From: Ancrocorticia sp047602305
GTDB lineage: Bacteria; Actinomycetota; Actinomycetes; Actinomycetales; Actinomycetaceae
Assembly: GCA_047602305.1 (NCBI GenBank)
Contig: JASGHO010000001.1
Coordinates: forward strand, 1,364,001-1,428,000
Direction: 5' to 3'
Length of the DNA: 64,000 nt
Numbering within the stretch: the stretch's first letter is position 1; each line of letters opens with the position of its first letter. The notes under the pieces were generated by a model, which was given only the letters and a program-made list of their open reading frames with translations, searched no databases and was not told where the DNA came from. The translations under genes were made by a program, and so were the position numbers. Of the stretch, positions 30,306 to 39,900 are shown one piece after another.

Positions 30306-33300
30306 CTATCCGCTCGCTCGGCCCGGCATCACCGAGCGCGGCCACAGCACGGCCTTCACCCGCGCACCTCGCGTTGCGTTTGCCCGCATGTCAGCGACGA
30401 TGACGGCGAGCGCCACCCCAAGCTCGGACCCCTCACCTGGCTTATCGCTCGCTTCCGCACCGTTTTCACCGCTACGCTCGGCTCCCGGGACGGGAGCACC
30501 GTATCGCTCCGCGTTCGCTCTCTCCAGGATCAACTCCGTACCTGCTACAGCCTCGGCGCTCGTCACCAGTCCTGATTCCGCCAGCCGCTCACGCGTCGCC
30601 TCTGCTGTCTGCGCGCGCATCCCACTCAGGTCCATACCGAGGTCAGCAGCGGTGTCCACCAGCTCGACCCAAGCGGCACCCGCCGGGTGCTTACCCGCGA
30701 GAATCATCGCTGCTCGGCGCCGCGAACGATATAGACCCAGCCCCGCAGGACTCCCAGCAAGCGCCAGCAACAGCACGATTGCACCCAACCAGCGCCACAC
30801 GGCATCGCCGTCATCAACATCCTCCGCCGATGTATCAGGAAGCACCTCACCCGTCTCCGGGTCCACGGTGACCGTTGACGGACTCGGGGTGGGTGACGCC
30901 ATCGTCGTACTGGGCGAAGGTAACGGTTCGGGATCGTCGTCAGCAACAGCTCCGCCGCCAGCACCGCCGGGCGTCGGCTCGAACGCCACCCACCCAAGAT
31001 CCTCGATGAAGACCTCCGGCCAAGCATGCAGCTGCCTGCCACGCACGTCGATCACACGTGCCTCACTTCCCGGCGAGGCGTATCCCAGCGTGACCCGCGA
31101 CGGGATCCCCACGCTGCGCGCCATCACCGCGAACGTCGAAGCAAAATGAACGCAGTAACCGCGTTTGGTCTGCAACAACGCGTCCATCACAGCAAACGGG
31201 TTGCCCGAATCCATGCCCGGTTCGTAGGGCGCGGACTCGTCGTAGGCGAACTCGCCGCTGGTGAAGTACTGTTCCAGGGCAGAGGCGGCAAAGTAAGGAT
31301 CAGTCTCGCTCGCGGTGAGTTCCTGGGCGGTGGCTACCACCGACTCCGGAACACCTTCCGGCAACTGAAGATAAGGCTGGAGGTCTTCCGGGATGGCGGC
31401 GCCGTCGCGGTACCAATGCGTTGGTTCTGCCGGGACGAGGGAGACGCCGTCGTCCTGAAGCGTCATCCTTACGGGCTCAGAAGTACCCTCCCTGTCAATC
31501 TGCATCCGTAGCGCCGTCGGGTAAGTGAACACCGTGTACTTGTCACCGCGCCGAGTACTTGTCTCAGAAGAGCGCGCCGTATTCGAATCCCGCATCCACG
31601 TCCACTGGCTCGGGTCGAAACGTTCCCGCGCATTGGTCACGAAATAGGGATTCTGCGGCATCGGAAGCCACTCGCTGACCAGGCCCTTGATGGTCATGCT
31701 CACCGCGTATTCCCGGCCATATGGGTCGCCGTCGATTCTCTCGGGCACCACGCGCTCGGGGGAACGGCCCACCGTGAGGTCGTCGGCGCTCGGCTCGTCT
31801 TGCGGGTGCCACCGTCCCTCCGAAAAGTCGCTCAGCGTGGCCAAGGGGAAGAGCATCCCGCTACCATGCGCATCCGCATAGCTGAACACCACCGTGTTAC
31901 TACGTTCGCGCAGGTCCTGGCCGAGGGCCACCGTGAGGTCGGGGGCCTGCGCCGAAAGAGAGGAACGCACGATCTGCTTGTTCCACACCCGGTCTCGCGT
32001 GGCGGGGACGGCGTTCACCACCCCAGCAGCAAGCGCCAGCGCGCTCGCCGCCGCAACCAGCCCGTGCCAGGTGAGCCGCAGCGAACCAACCCAGATGAGC
32101 GCGGCCAGCAGCCCGCCGGCCGCCAGGAGCACCGGCGGCTCCAGGGATTGCACCAGCACTACGGGCGTCACGATGAGTGCGGCCAGCGGCACAATCCCCG
32201 CTACCAGGAACGAATCGAGAGCCACAAACAGCAGGGCACTCACCGTGACGGCGAGAAGAATGACAAAAAGAACGAAGTCGTGCGTCACGCCCTCCACCAC
32301 CATCGGAGGGTCGCTTGCTTGGATGTTACGGTGCACCGATTCCACCTGCGCCAGCGGCTCGAACCACCACTGCGAAAGCCGCTCGGCCTGCGAGGTCCAG
32401 TACGCGAGCATGGCCAGCGCGGCAACAATTCCCACACTCGCCGCAGACATCCGCAGCCGGGGCCAGGCCAGCCGCAGAGCCGCCGGGACAAGGAGAAGAA
32501 GCGCCACCAGAATCGCCCCGCGATCCGACCACTGCCCCGGCTCCAACACCGGGGCAAGGCCGCCCAAGGCGATGAGCCACGCCGCGCTGAGTATCGCGGC
32601 ACCGGCCACTACCTGCGGGCGAGCCAGTTGCGGGCGCGCCCGTTTCGCTACCTTGGCCCGGAAATCATCACCTGTATCCGGAGGCGCGGGGAGAAGGGCC
32701 GGATCGACGTCGATGACCTGCCAGCGATCAGTTCGCGCGGCATCGCGGGCATCGCGGGAGTCAGGTCCACAGCGATAGACCGCGCCATCGCGGGCCCCGG
32801 ATTCGTCAAGGATGGCGCGCAGGCGCGCAGTTTTGTCGCCTGTGACGACGACGGCCTGCCCCACCCGAGCCGACAGGAATGCGTCTGATACGGCGTCAAG
32901 ACCTTCACCGGAACCAACATCCCCGCCCAGCGCTGTACCCCCGCGCGGCTCCACACCCCCGTGTTGTACCCGAGCCAGGCGGCGCAACAATTCGTCGCTG
33001 GAGCTGATCTTGTGCGTCTCAGCATCGCCAAGGTGCAGGCGAAGGCTCTCTCGCCTACCAAGCATGTGCAGACCAGCGGTTGCCGCTGCCGCCACCGCCA
33101 GTTCAAAGGACGCACGATCCGGATAGGCCTGAACATCGAGGTCGAGATACAAGGTTCCGTCGGCGCCGCCGTCGCCCTCCGGCACATTGACGAGCAGACT
33201 CCCCTGGCGAGCACTCTGTTTCCAATGCACGTGGCGCATGGGGTCGCCGTCGCGATACTCGCGCACCGATCCGCTCGGTTCCCCGGCGCCGTGACGCGCC

Positions 33301-33839
33301 TGCTCGCGGCCCACCACACCCGTGGCGTTCGCAATTCCCGGAAGCTCCGCCAACACCGGAGGAAGAACCAACAACTGCTGCCTGGTGCGGCGCATACCCC
33401 ACCGCACCCGGACCAACCCCAGCGGGCCATCCGCAACGACGCGAGTAATTCTCACATCCAGAGGCCCTCGCTGCCGGGCAACCACGCGGCGTTCGGTCAC
33501 GCCGCCCGTTCCCCGAGGCACCACAAGCTCCTCGCGCACCTGCTCCTGCCCCACGTTCCACACTAGGCGTACCGGCACTGACCAGGGGAATCGGTGACGG
33601 AGGTGAGCGGTGAGGACGACGTCGTCGCCCACGTGAGGAGTGGGGTCAGAAGCGGTGAGCGTGGCGGATAGTCCAGCCTCCAGACGCAGCAAAACGCCGC
33701 CCACCACGCTGACGAGCAGTACGGAGGTGAGGAGGATGGCGAGGGCGCGCACGTCGCCGAGCCCCACGAACCACCACGCAGCCCAAACGGCCACGCACAC
33801 ACCGAGGTAGCCCCATCCGCGCCGAGTGAAGAACACCAT
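30306..33839 (-). CDS. Fused DUF58 - transglutaminase-like membrane protein
   Basis: A 1177-residue protein joining two units that are usually separate genes after moxR. Residues 1-430: two N-terminal membrane helices, then a DUF58 domain with its signature VREYRDGDPMRHVHWKQSAR (about 190-210). Residues about 430-650: a new set of membrane helices of the TgpA type. From about 660: an outside region with the transglutaminase-like core, catalytic Cys896 in GYCVHFAST, His938 in QLHAWPEVF and Asp947 in EDLGWVAFEPTPGG. A Ser/Pro-rich linker, one more helix (about 1020-1040) and a DUF4129-like cytoplasmic tail follow. The gene starts two bases after moxR. The complex may handle cell-surface peptide or protein crosslinks; exact role unknown. 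Confidence 0.88.
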   Translation of the reverse strand: MVFFTRRGWGYLGVCVAVWAAWWFVGLGDVRALAILLTSVLLVSVVGGVLLRLEAGLSATLTASDPTPHVGDDVVLTAHLRHRFPWSVPVRLVWNVGQEQVREELVVPRGTGGVTERRVVARQRGPLDVRITRVVADGPLGLVRVRWGMRRTRQQLLVLPPVLAELPGIANATGVVGREQARHGAGEPSGSVREYRDGDPMRHVHWKQSARQGSLLVNVPEGDGGADGTLYLDLDVQAYPDRASFELAVAAAATAGLHMLGRRESLRLHLGDAETHKISSSDELLRRLARVQHGGVEPRGGTALGGDVGSGEGLDAVSDAFLSARVGQAVVVTGDKTARLRAILDESGARDGAVYRCGPDSRDARDAARTDRWQVIDVDPALLPAPPDTGDDFRAKVAKRARPQLARPQVVAGAAILSAAWLIALGGLAPVLEPGQWSDRGAILVALLLLVPAALRLAWPRLRMSAASVGIVAALAMLAYWTSQAERLSQWWFEPLAQVESVHRNIQASDPPMVVEGVTHDFVLFVILLAVTVSALLFVALDSFLVAGIVPLAALIVTPVVLVQSLEPPVLLAAGGLLAALIWVGSLRLTWHGLVAAASALALAAGVVNAVPATRDRVWNKQIVRSSLSAQAPDLTVALGQDLRERSNTVVFSYADAHGSGMLFPLATLSDFSEGRWHPQDEPSADDLTVGRSPERVVPERIDGDPYGREYAVSMTIKGLVSEWLPMPQNPYFVTNARERFDPSQWTWMRDSNTARSSETSTRRGDKYTVFTYPTALRMQIDREGTSEPVRMTLQDDGVSLVPAEPTHWYRDGAAIPEDLQPYLQLPEGVPESVVATAQELTASETDPYFAASALEQYFTSGEFAYDESAPYEPGMDSGNPFAVMDALLQTKRGYCVHFASTFAVMARSVGIPSRVTLGYASPGSEARVIDVRGRQLHAWPEVFIEDLGWVAFEPTPGGAGGGAVADDDPEPLPSPSTTMASPTPSPSTVTVDPETGEVLPDTSAEDVDDGDAVWRWLGAIVLLLALAGSPAGLGLYRSRRRAAMILAGKHPAGAAWVELVDTAADLGMDLSGMRAQTAEATRERLAESGLVTSAEAVAGTELILERANAERYGAPVPGAERSGENGAEASDKPGEGSELGVALAVIVADMRANATRGARVKAVLWPRSVMPGRASG

Positions 33840-33841
33840 GG

Positions 33842-34924
33842 CTAGCGCAGCGGGGTGCGTGCCACGATCTCCCCCACGATCTCCGTGGAGCGATCCAGGG
33901 CATCGGACATGGAGGCGAAGCGCCCGCGCATAATGAGGCGGTGTGGGAGGACGATGCCGGCCAAGGCGGCGACGTCGTCGGGAGAAACGAACGGGTTCCC
34001 CCGCATCGCGGCGCGGGCGCGGGCCATACGAGCAAGGTGAAGAGTGGCGCGCGGGCTGGCTCCCAGGGCCACGCCGGAGTGCGAACGGGTAGCGGACACG
34101 ATCTCGATGAGATAGCGCGACACCTCGTCAGCCAGGTGAATCTTCGCCACCGCGCGCTGGGCGTCAAGAATCTCGGCGGTATTCGCCACCGGGCGCACAC
34201 TCGCAATCGGGTTCGCTCCCGCGCGATCCTGCAGCATCGCCAGCTCGGCCTCAGCCGCCGGGTATCCCAGCTGGATACGGGCCATAAACCGGTCACGCTG
34301 CGCCTCGGGAAGCGGGAACGTGCCCTCCATATCCTGCGGATTCTGAGTGGCGGCAACCATGAAGGGATCGGGGAGGGGAAGCGTCTGGCCATCCACACTC
34401 ACTCGGCGCTCCTCCATCGCCTCCAACAGCGCGGACTGGGTGCGCGGGGTGGCGCGGTTGATCTCATCCGCGATGACAATATTGGTGAAAATCGGGCCCC
34501 GGTGGAAGCGGAACTTCTGCTCGCGCTGGTCATAGATGGACAGGCCGGTGACGTCGGTCGGGAGCATGTCGGAGGTGAACTGGATGCGCCGCACCCCGGC
34601 CTCCACGGAGCGGGCAAGCACCGTGGCAAGGGTGGTTTTCCCAACGCCGGGAACGTCCTCGATGAGAAGATGGCCGCCCGCCAAGAGCGTCATGATGGTG
34701 GCATCAATGGCATCCGGTTTTCCTGCCACCACGCTGCTCATCGAACGATGAATACGCCGCGCCAAGGCGGCAATCGAGGAGGCATCCGGCTCTGCCGAGT
34801 GCTGGCTGGCGGCGCTTTCCCTGGCGGACTGCCCGGAATTCAGGAAGGTCGGCGGCTCGGCAGGGCGGGACTGGCCCGCACGCGGCGCCGTAGGCGGCGT
34901 TGGGAAATGGGAATTCGACGTCAC
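33842..34924 (-). CDS. moxR: MoxR-family AAA+ ATPase
   Basis: A 360-residue AAA+ ATPase of the MoxR class, thought to act as a chaperone that matures partner complexes carrying von Willebrand or DUF58 proteins. Walker A is EDVPGVGKTT, Walker B with sensor 1 is VIADEINRATPRTQSALLEA and VAATQNPQDMEGTFPLPEAQ; the C-terminal lid follows. The first 50 residues are a Pro/Ser/Ala-rich tail not conserved in the family. It is the first gene of the moxR-DUF58/transglutaminase-zincin cluster; a 44-bp palindromic site lies about 160 bases upstream. Confidence 0.93.
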   Translation of the reverse strand: MTSNSHFPTPPTAPRAGQSRPAEPPTFLNSGQSARESAASQHSAEPDASSIAALARRIHRSMSSVVAGKPDAIDATIMTLLAGGHLLIEDVPGVGKTTLATVLARSVEAGVRRIQFTSDMLPTDVTGLSIYDQREQKFRFHRGPIFTNIVIADEINRATPRTQSALLEAMEERRVSVDGQTLPLPDPFMVAATQNPQDMEGTFPLPEAQRDRFMARIQLGYPAAEAELAMLQDRAGANPIASVRPVANTAEILDAQRAVAKIHLADEVSRYLIEIVSATRSHSGVALGASPRATLHLARMARARAAMRGNPFVSPDDVAALAGIVLPHRLIMRGRFASMSDALDRSTEIVGEIVARTPLR

Positions 34925-35082
34925 CCGACCAACGTAACACAGCCCGCTGAACGTTCCCTGGCCCCAGGACCAGGATTGCGTCCAGCGAACTGCCGTGTTG
35001 TTGCGGGCCTAACCTGCCACATCACAATGGCAAACTGATTGATTCCTCGGGATGTCTCGAGAAGTCGATGCATTTTTCCGGA

Positions 35083-35126
35083 TATATGTCACCGGCACGC
35101 CATATATGGCACGCCCGTAACATATA
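35083..35126. promoter_or_regulatory. 44-bp three-block palindromic site, copy 1
   Basis: TATATG (35083-35088), 13 bases, ATATAT (35102-35107) inside the perfect palindrome GCCATATATGGC, 13 bases, then CATATA (35121-35126). The whole is symmetric about 35104.5, with outer CCGG on both sides. The same architecture with the same spacing occurs at 53002-53045. It lies in the 394-base gap upstream of moxR and downstream of the MHS transporter gene. A shared operator is inferred; the rest of the gap shows nothing else. Confidence 0.6.
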
Positions 35127-35318
35127 CCCGGACTTTTACATCAACTAGTGCGCGAACCTCAATCTCAATGCTCTCCGCAACACCCAAACCCACATCCCAC
35201 ACCAAGCAAGGAATCAATCATCTAGGCGTGGACATGGGTGACCAGGAGAAAGACGCGAGTGGCGGGCACCGTCGGCGTCCTTCAAGACCCGAACCGAAAC
35301 CCGGCGAACCGAAACCCG

Positions 35319-36653
35319 TTACACCAGGCCGAGTTTGGCGGTGGGTACGTCCTTCGTTTCCTTCGCAGTGAGGGCGCTCAGGGTAGCGATTAGGCAGATC
35401 ACGGCGGTGAAGCCCGCGATGACCTTCCAGCCGCCGTCCTCCACACCACCCAGTGAGGTGACGATCGCGGGCGCAAATCCGGCCATGAGGAAGCCGAGCT
35501 GTGTGCCGATGGCGAGGCCGGAGAAGCGCACCTTGGTGCTGAACATCTCCGCGTAGAACGACGGCCACACAGCGTTCGCCGCGGCGTAACCACAAGAGAA
35601 GGTGGCGATCGCGAGGGCGAAGGTGGCGACGAGGTTCCCGTTGCCCATCGACATCATGTAGAACGGCATGAGGATAGCCGAGGAGACGGCGCCGTAAATG
35701 AAGACGGGCTTGCGGCCGAACCTGTCGGCGGCCATGCCAAACAGCGGCTGCGAACCGATCGCGAAGATGTTGGCCACCACCACGAGCCACAGCGTGACGG
35801 ACTCGGGCAGGCCCTCGTGCTTTCCGTAAGCGAGAGCGAGGTTGCCGAACACGGTGGAGACGGCGGCGATGAAGGCGCACAGGACCACGCGCAGGACGTC
35901 GCGCCAGTGGTCACGGAAGAGGTCGAAGAGCGGGATGCGGGCCACGCCGCCTTCCTTCTTCTTGTCCTGGAACTCGGGCGGCTCTTCAAGGCTGCGGCGG
36001 ATGTAGAAGGCGACAACGACAACGACGGCGCTGAGCCAGAACGGGATCCTCCAGCCCCAGGAATACTTGATCTCGTCCGGGAGGCTCATGATGGGAATGA
36101 AGATGAGGGCCGCGAGAACCTGGCCGCCCTGCGTGCCGGTGAGGGTCCACGAGGTGAAGAACGCGCGGCGATGATCCGGGGCGTGCTCCAGGCTCAGCGA
36201 GGAAGCGCCAGCCTGCTCACCAGCGGCGGAGAGGCCCTGCAGCAGGCGGCAGACCACGAGAAGAACCGGAGCGAGCCAGCCAATCTGATCGTATGTGGGC
36301 AGGCAGCCGATCACGAAGGTCGATCCTCCCATGACCACCAGCGTGAACATGAGGACCTTCTGGCGGCCCACGCGGTCGCCGAAGTGTCCCAGCACCACCG
36401 CGCCAAGAGGGCGAGCGATGTATGCGAAGCCAAACGTGGCAAAGGACATCACGAGCGAGGCCTGGTCATCTGACCCGAAGAAAATGACCGGGAAGATCAG
36501 TGCGGCAGCCGAGCCGAACACAAAGAAGTCATAGTATTCGACGGCGCTTCCCATGAAGCTCGCGACGGCCGCGCGCACCGGGGTGCGTTTTTCTGCGTTG
36601 TTCTCGGCGCTTGCCTGCGCCGGCTTCTCAAGATTGTGGGTTGGTGAATTCAT
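35319..36653 (-). CDS. MFS transporter, metabolite:H+ symporter (MHS) family
   Basis: A 444-residue, 12-helix transporter of the MHS family, which includes ProP, ShiA and citrate or alpha-ketoglutarate carriers. Family segments: SFMGSAVEYYDFFVFGSAAAL in helix 1, PLGAVVLGHFGDRVGRQKVL in loop 2-3, RLLQGLSAAGEQAGASSLSLEHAP in helix 4-loop and GWRIPFWLSA in helix 6. ATG 36653 is chosen over the open frame to 36869 because AGGA precedes it and the family N-terminus starts there. The substrate, perhaps an organic acid or osmolyte, is not predictable. Single-gene unit with Lhr downstream in position but separated by 313 bases. Confidence 0.88.
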   Translation of the reverse strand: MNSPTHNLEKPAQASAENNAEKRTPVRAAVASFMGSAVEYYDFFVFGSAAALIFPVIFFGSDDQASLVMSFATFGFAYIARPLGAVVLGHFGDRVGRQKVLMFTLVVMGGSTFVIGCLPTYDQIGWLAPVLLVVCRLLQGLSAAGEQAGASSLSLEHAPDHRRAFFTSWTLTGTQGGQVLAALIFIPIMSLPDEIKYSWGWRIPFWLSAVVVVVAFYIRRSLEEPPEFQDKKKEGGVARIPLFDLFRDHWRDVLRVVLCAFIAAVSTVFGNLALAYGKHEGLPESVTLWLVVVANIFAIGSQPLFGMAADRFGRKPVFIYGAVSSAILMPFYMMSMGNGNLVATFALAIATFSCGYAAANAVWPSFYAEMFSTKVRFSGLAIGTQLGFLMAGFAPAIVTSLGGVEDGGWKVIAGFTAVICLIATLSALTAKETKDVPTAKLGLV

Positions 36654-36966
36654 AGTCCTGTCCTGCGCATCATTGCCGGAATGGCCAGCTGGGGCTGGTT
36701 TGGAACCAACTGGTTTGTGAGTAAGAACCAGCGGGCCGGTTGCAAGCCGGCCGACCGGAGGGGCCAGCGGTGGCCAACGTGAAACGCAGTCCCCCAGCGG
36801 CTTCCACGCCCTTTCGGGGGTGGTGAAGGTGGCACGGTGGGCTGCGGCGGGCAGCGTTTCTATCCTCAAGAGGATAGACGACGGCCCGGTTTTCCCTCAC
36901 TGTAGGCACACACTCTGAGACCAGCTCGCGGAGCCGCTGGTCAGACCGGTGCGGGGTTGGTGCGGC
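36654..36966. other. Intergenic region with nested inverted repeats
   Basis: The 313 bases between the MHS transporter start and the lhr stop hold an inverted repeat GGCCGG-ttgcaag-CCGGCC (36734-36752) and a nearby CTGGTT...AACCAG pair (about 36707-36730). These could end lhr transcription (minus strand). No gene is seen. Confidence 0.4.
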
Positions 36967-39900
36967 TCACCAGGCTGGGCGGGTGTAGCTCAGCCCTCGG
37001 GGCGTCACGGAGAATCCCGCTTCTTTCAGAGCCGACGCCCACGGCGAGCGGGTACTGCGCTCTCCGTCCACGGTGTCCAGCACGAAATCATCGATTCGTC
37101 CCCTGCGGCAGGTGTCCACGAGTGCCGCGGCAATCTGGCGCCGGGTCTCGTCGGGATCGTTGGCTTCCTGCGCGTCACGCTTGTCCGACAGTTCACGCCC
37201 ATCCGGCACGTCCGGGTCAGCTTCTTCCGCGAGCCCAAACGTGAGCGCCGTCCGACCCCCGCGTTCGAGATAGAAGGCCGGTTTGCCCTGGTAGATGGCG
37301 ATGAGCGCCCCGGCGTTGCGGCGCGGTTTGGCCGCGCCGGGGTCGAGAGAGTCCGGCCACGGTATCGCCGCCCCAAACGGATTGGCCGGGTCCACGGCTG
37401 ATAGGACGACGACGGCCTCCCCCTCACCTTCATCACGGAGCACGTTGACAGCCTCGGCGGTAGCGAACTGAGCACCGTTGATACCCTCGACAAAATGTCC
37501 CCGGCGGCAATATCCAGCGGACTCCAGTTGGGCCAGCCCGTCGTAGACGGCCGCGAATCCACCGGGATATCCCTCGGCCATGACGCTACCGCGCGAGACA
37601 ACGCCGTAACGGTCTAGCAAGAGCCCCAGGGAGGTGGAGGCACGCTCGGCCTCAGTGGGCTTCTCGCGACGATCTTCTCCGGTGGTCTGGCCTTCGGCGA
37701 ACAGGGTTCCTGCCCCACCGTCTGATTCATCGGCGGAGCGAGGCACGAGCGACCAGCGCCCCGCCAGCCGCGGATCCTGGTTGAGGAGCGCCGCCTGGCG
37801 CATCGACGCGAAGGAACTTCTCCGCGTACGTTGGCTGCGCGGACGTACCCGTTGAGTCTTTTGAGCAACGGAACGCCCCGAAACGGCTGCACGCAGCGCG
37901 GCAAGCGAGTCCGAGGTGACGATGCCACCCCATGCGAGCTCCCACAGGTGGTCGGCGAAATCAGCGGCCGTCAGCTCGGGAAACTCTTGTTGCGCTGCGG
38001 CGAGCAGCTCCGAGCCGAAGATCGCACCTCCCCCGGCTAGTCGCTCCGCGATCCATCGTTCCTTGTCGTATCCACCATGCTCACCGGAGCTTTTGTCATC
38101 TCTCAGATACGCAGGATTGACGGTCAACGCCAGCCCATCGCGCAGGTGCAGGCTCACTCGCCCTTCTCCACCGGTCCGTCCTTCACCGACCCAGCACACT
38201 TCGCCGGAGCCGAGCAGTCCATCGAGGAGCGCCGGAGTGTAATTGGTAACCCGCTGCGGAAGAATCATGGTTTCGAGGGTGGAAGCTACGAAAGGGAATC
38301 CACACAACTGCTCGACAACTTCCAGCAATCCCTCGCCATCCGTCAACTCGCGGCCGCAGTATTGCCAGCGCAGCAGGAATCGCACGTATTGTGCCTGGTC
38401 AACCGGTTGGATTGCGTGGCGCGCCAGCATCAGGCTGCGGCGCCGAATACGATCCAATACCCCGGCATCCATCCACGAGGTTTCCTCGGAAACAAATGCG
38501 CCTTCTTTCGCACGGCCCTCGGACTCCAAGTCCCGAAGAACGCGCTCAACCTCCACCTCCGCCGCCCCAAACCGGGTGGCAAGAACCGGAACCGTCACCA
38601 CAGTGTGCGTACGCAGATAACGGGTAACAAGATCGTGAAGCGGCCACACGCGGGCAGGATAATCGACGACGACGTCCCCCGGCACCGCATGCCCCAGCGC
38701 CGCAATAGTTCCGGCATCCTCGACCTGGGCCACGTAGGAGAAGCCACTATCGGGCACGTCTTCTGTGGAGAAGAGGAAGATCCGTCCACTTTCCAACAGC
38801 TCGCCAATAATCGGTGCAATTGGTTCAGACTCCCGAGAGCCCTCAGCTTCTCGGCCCGCCACGCCGTCGTCGCCAGAACCAACTCCGTCGTTTCTGGTTT
38901 CGCCGTACGTACCCGATCCCGATTCGGTGCCGTCGTCGACCCTAGCCGCAATCTCCTCCATGGTGAGCGGGCCGAGTTCGCGCAGCAAATCCACGATGCC
39001 TTCGGCGCCGCGTTTTCGCCAGCCGGGTGCGGTGTGTTGCAGTTCGGACTCGATGGCGGCGATCGCCGCCGGGTTCAGGACGTCGCGCAGTGCGGATGGG
39101 CCGAGCAGCTGCTCCATGAGGTCGAGGTCCAGACTGAGGGCGGCAAGTTTTCGTTCCCCTGCGGGCACATCGCCTTGATAGAGGAACTCGCCGACGAACT
39201 GGAAAAGCATCGAATGCGCGTAGGGCGAGGGCCTCTCGGTGGTGATCTGCCGCAGTCGGATGCGACCGCTTTCTAATCCGCGGCACACCTCGATAAGTGC
39301 GGGGAGATCGTAGACGTCATGCAGGCACTCGCGGGAGGCCTCCACTACGATGGGGAAATCTTCGAAGGCCGCCGCCACCTCCAGCAGCCGCGCCGAGCGA
39401 TGCCGTTGTTGCCACAGCGGCGCGCGTTTACCGGGACGGTTCCCGCCGAGCAGCAGGGCACGCGCCGCACATTCGCGGAACCGCGCCGCGAAAAGGGCCG
39501 ATCCCGTCACTTCCCGCTGCACAATCTCGACAAGCTCCGCCGGCTCGAACCGGAACAGCTCGGCGCCAGGAGGTTCTCCCTCGACGTCCGGGAAGCGAAT
39601 AATCATGCCGTCGTTCGCCGCGGAAATCTGAAAATTGCCACCATGGCGCTCGCGCAGCCGCGCACCCACCGCGAGCGCCCACGGCTCATGCACCGCCATG
39701 CCGAGAGGACTCTCCATGAGGATCTGCCAGTCCCCCACCTCGTCTTTTGTTCGTTCGACGACGAACTCCACGTCACTGGGGACCGTACCGACGGCTTCGT
39801 GCTGAAGGGCGGCATAGTTGTAGAGGTTGGAGATGGCGCGGGCATCGAGGCCAGCGGCGGCGAGGCGGGTAGTGAACTCTGTCGTGTCACGTAACTGCAC

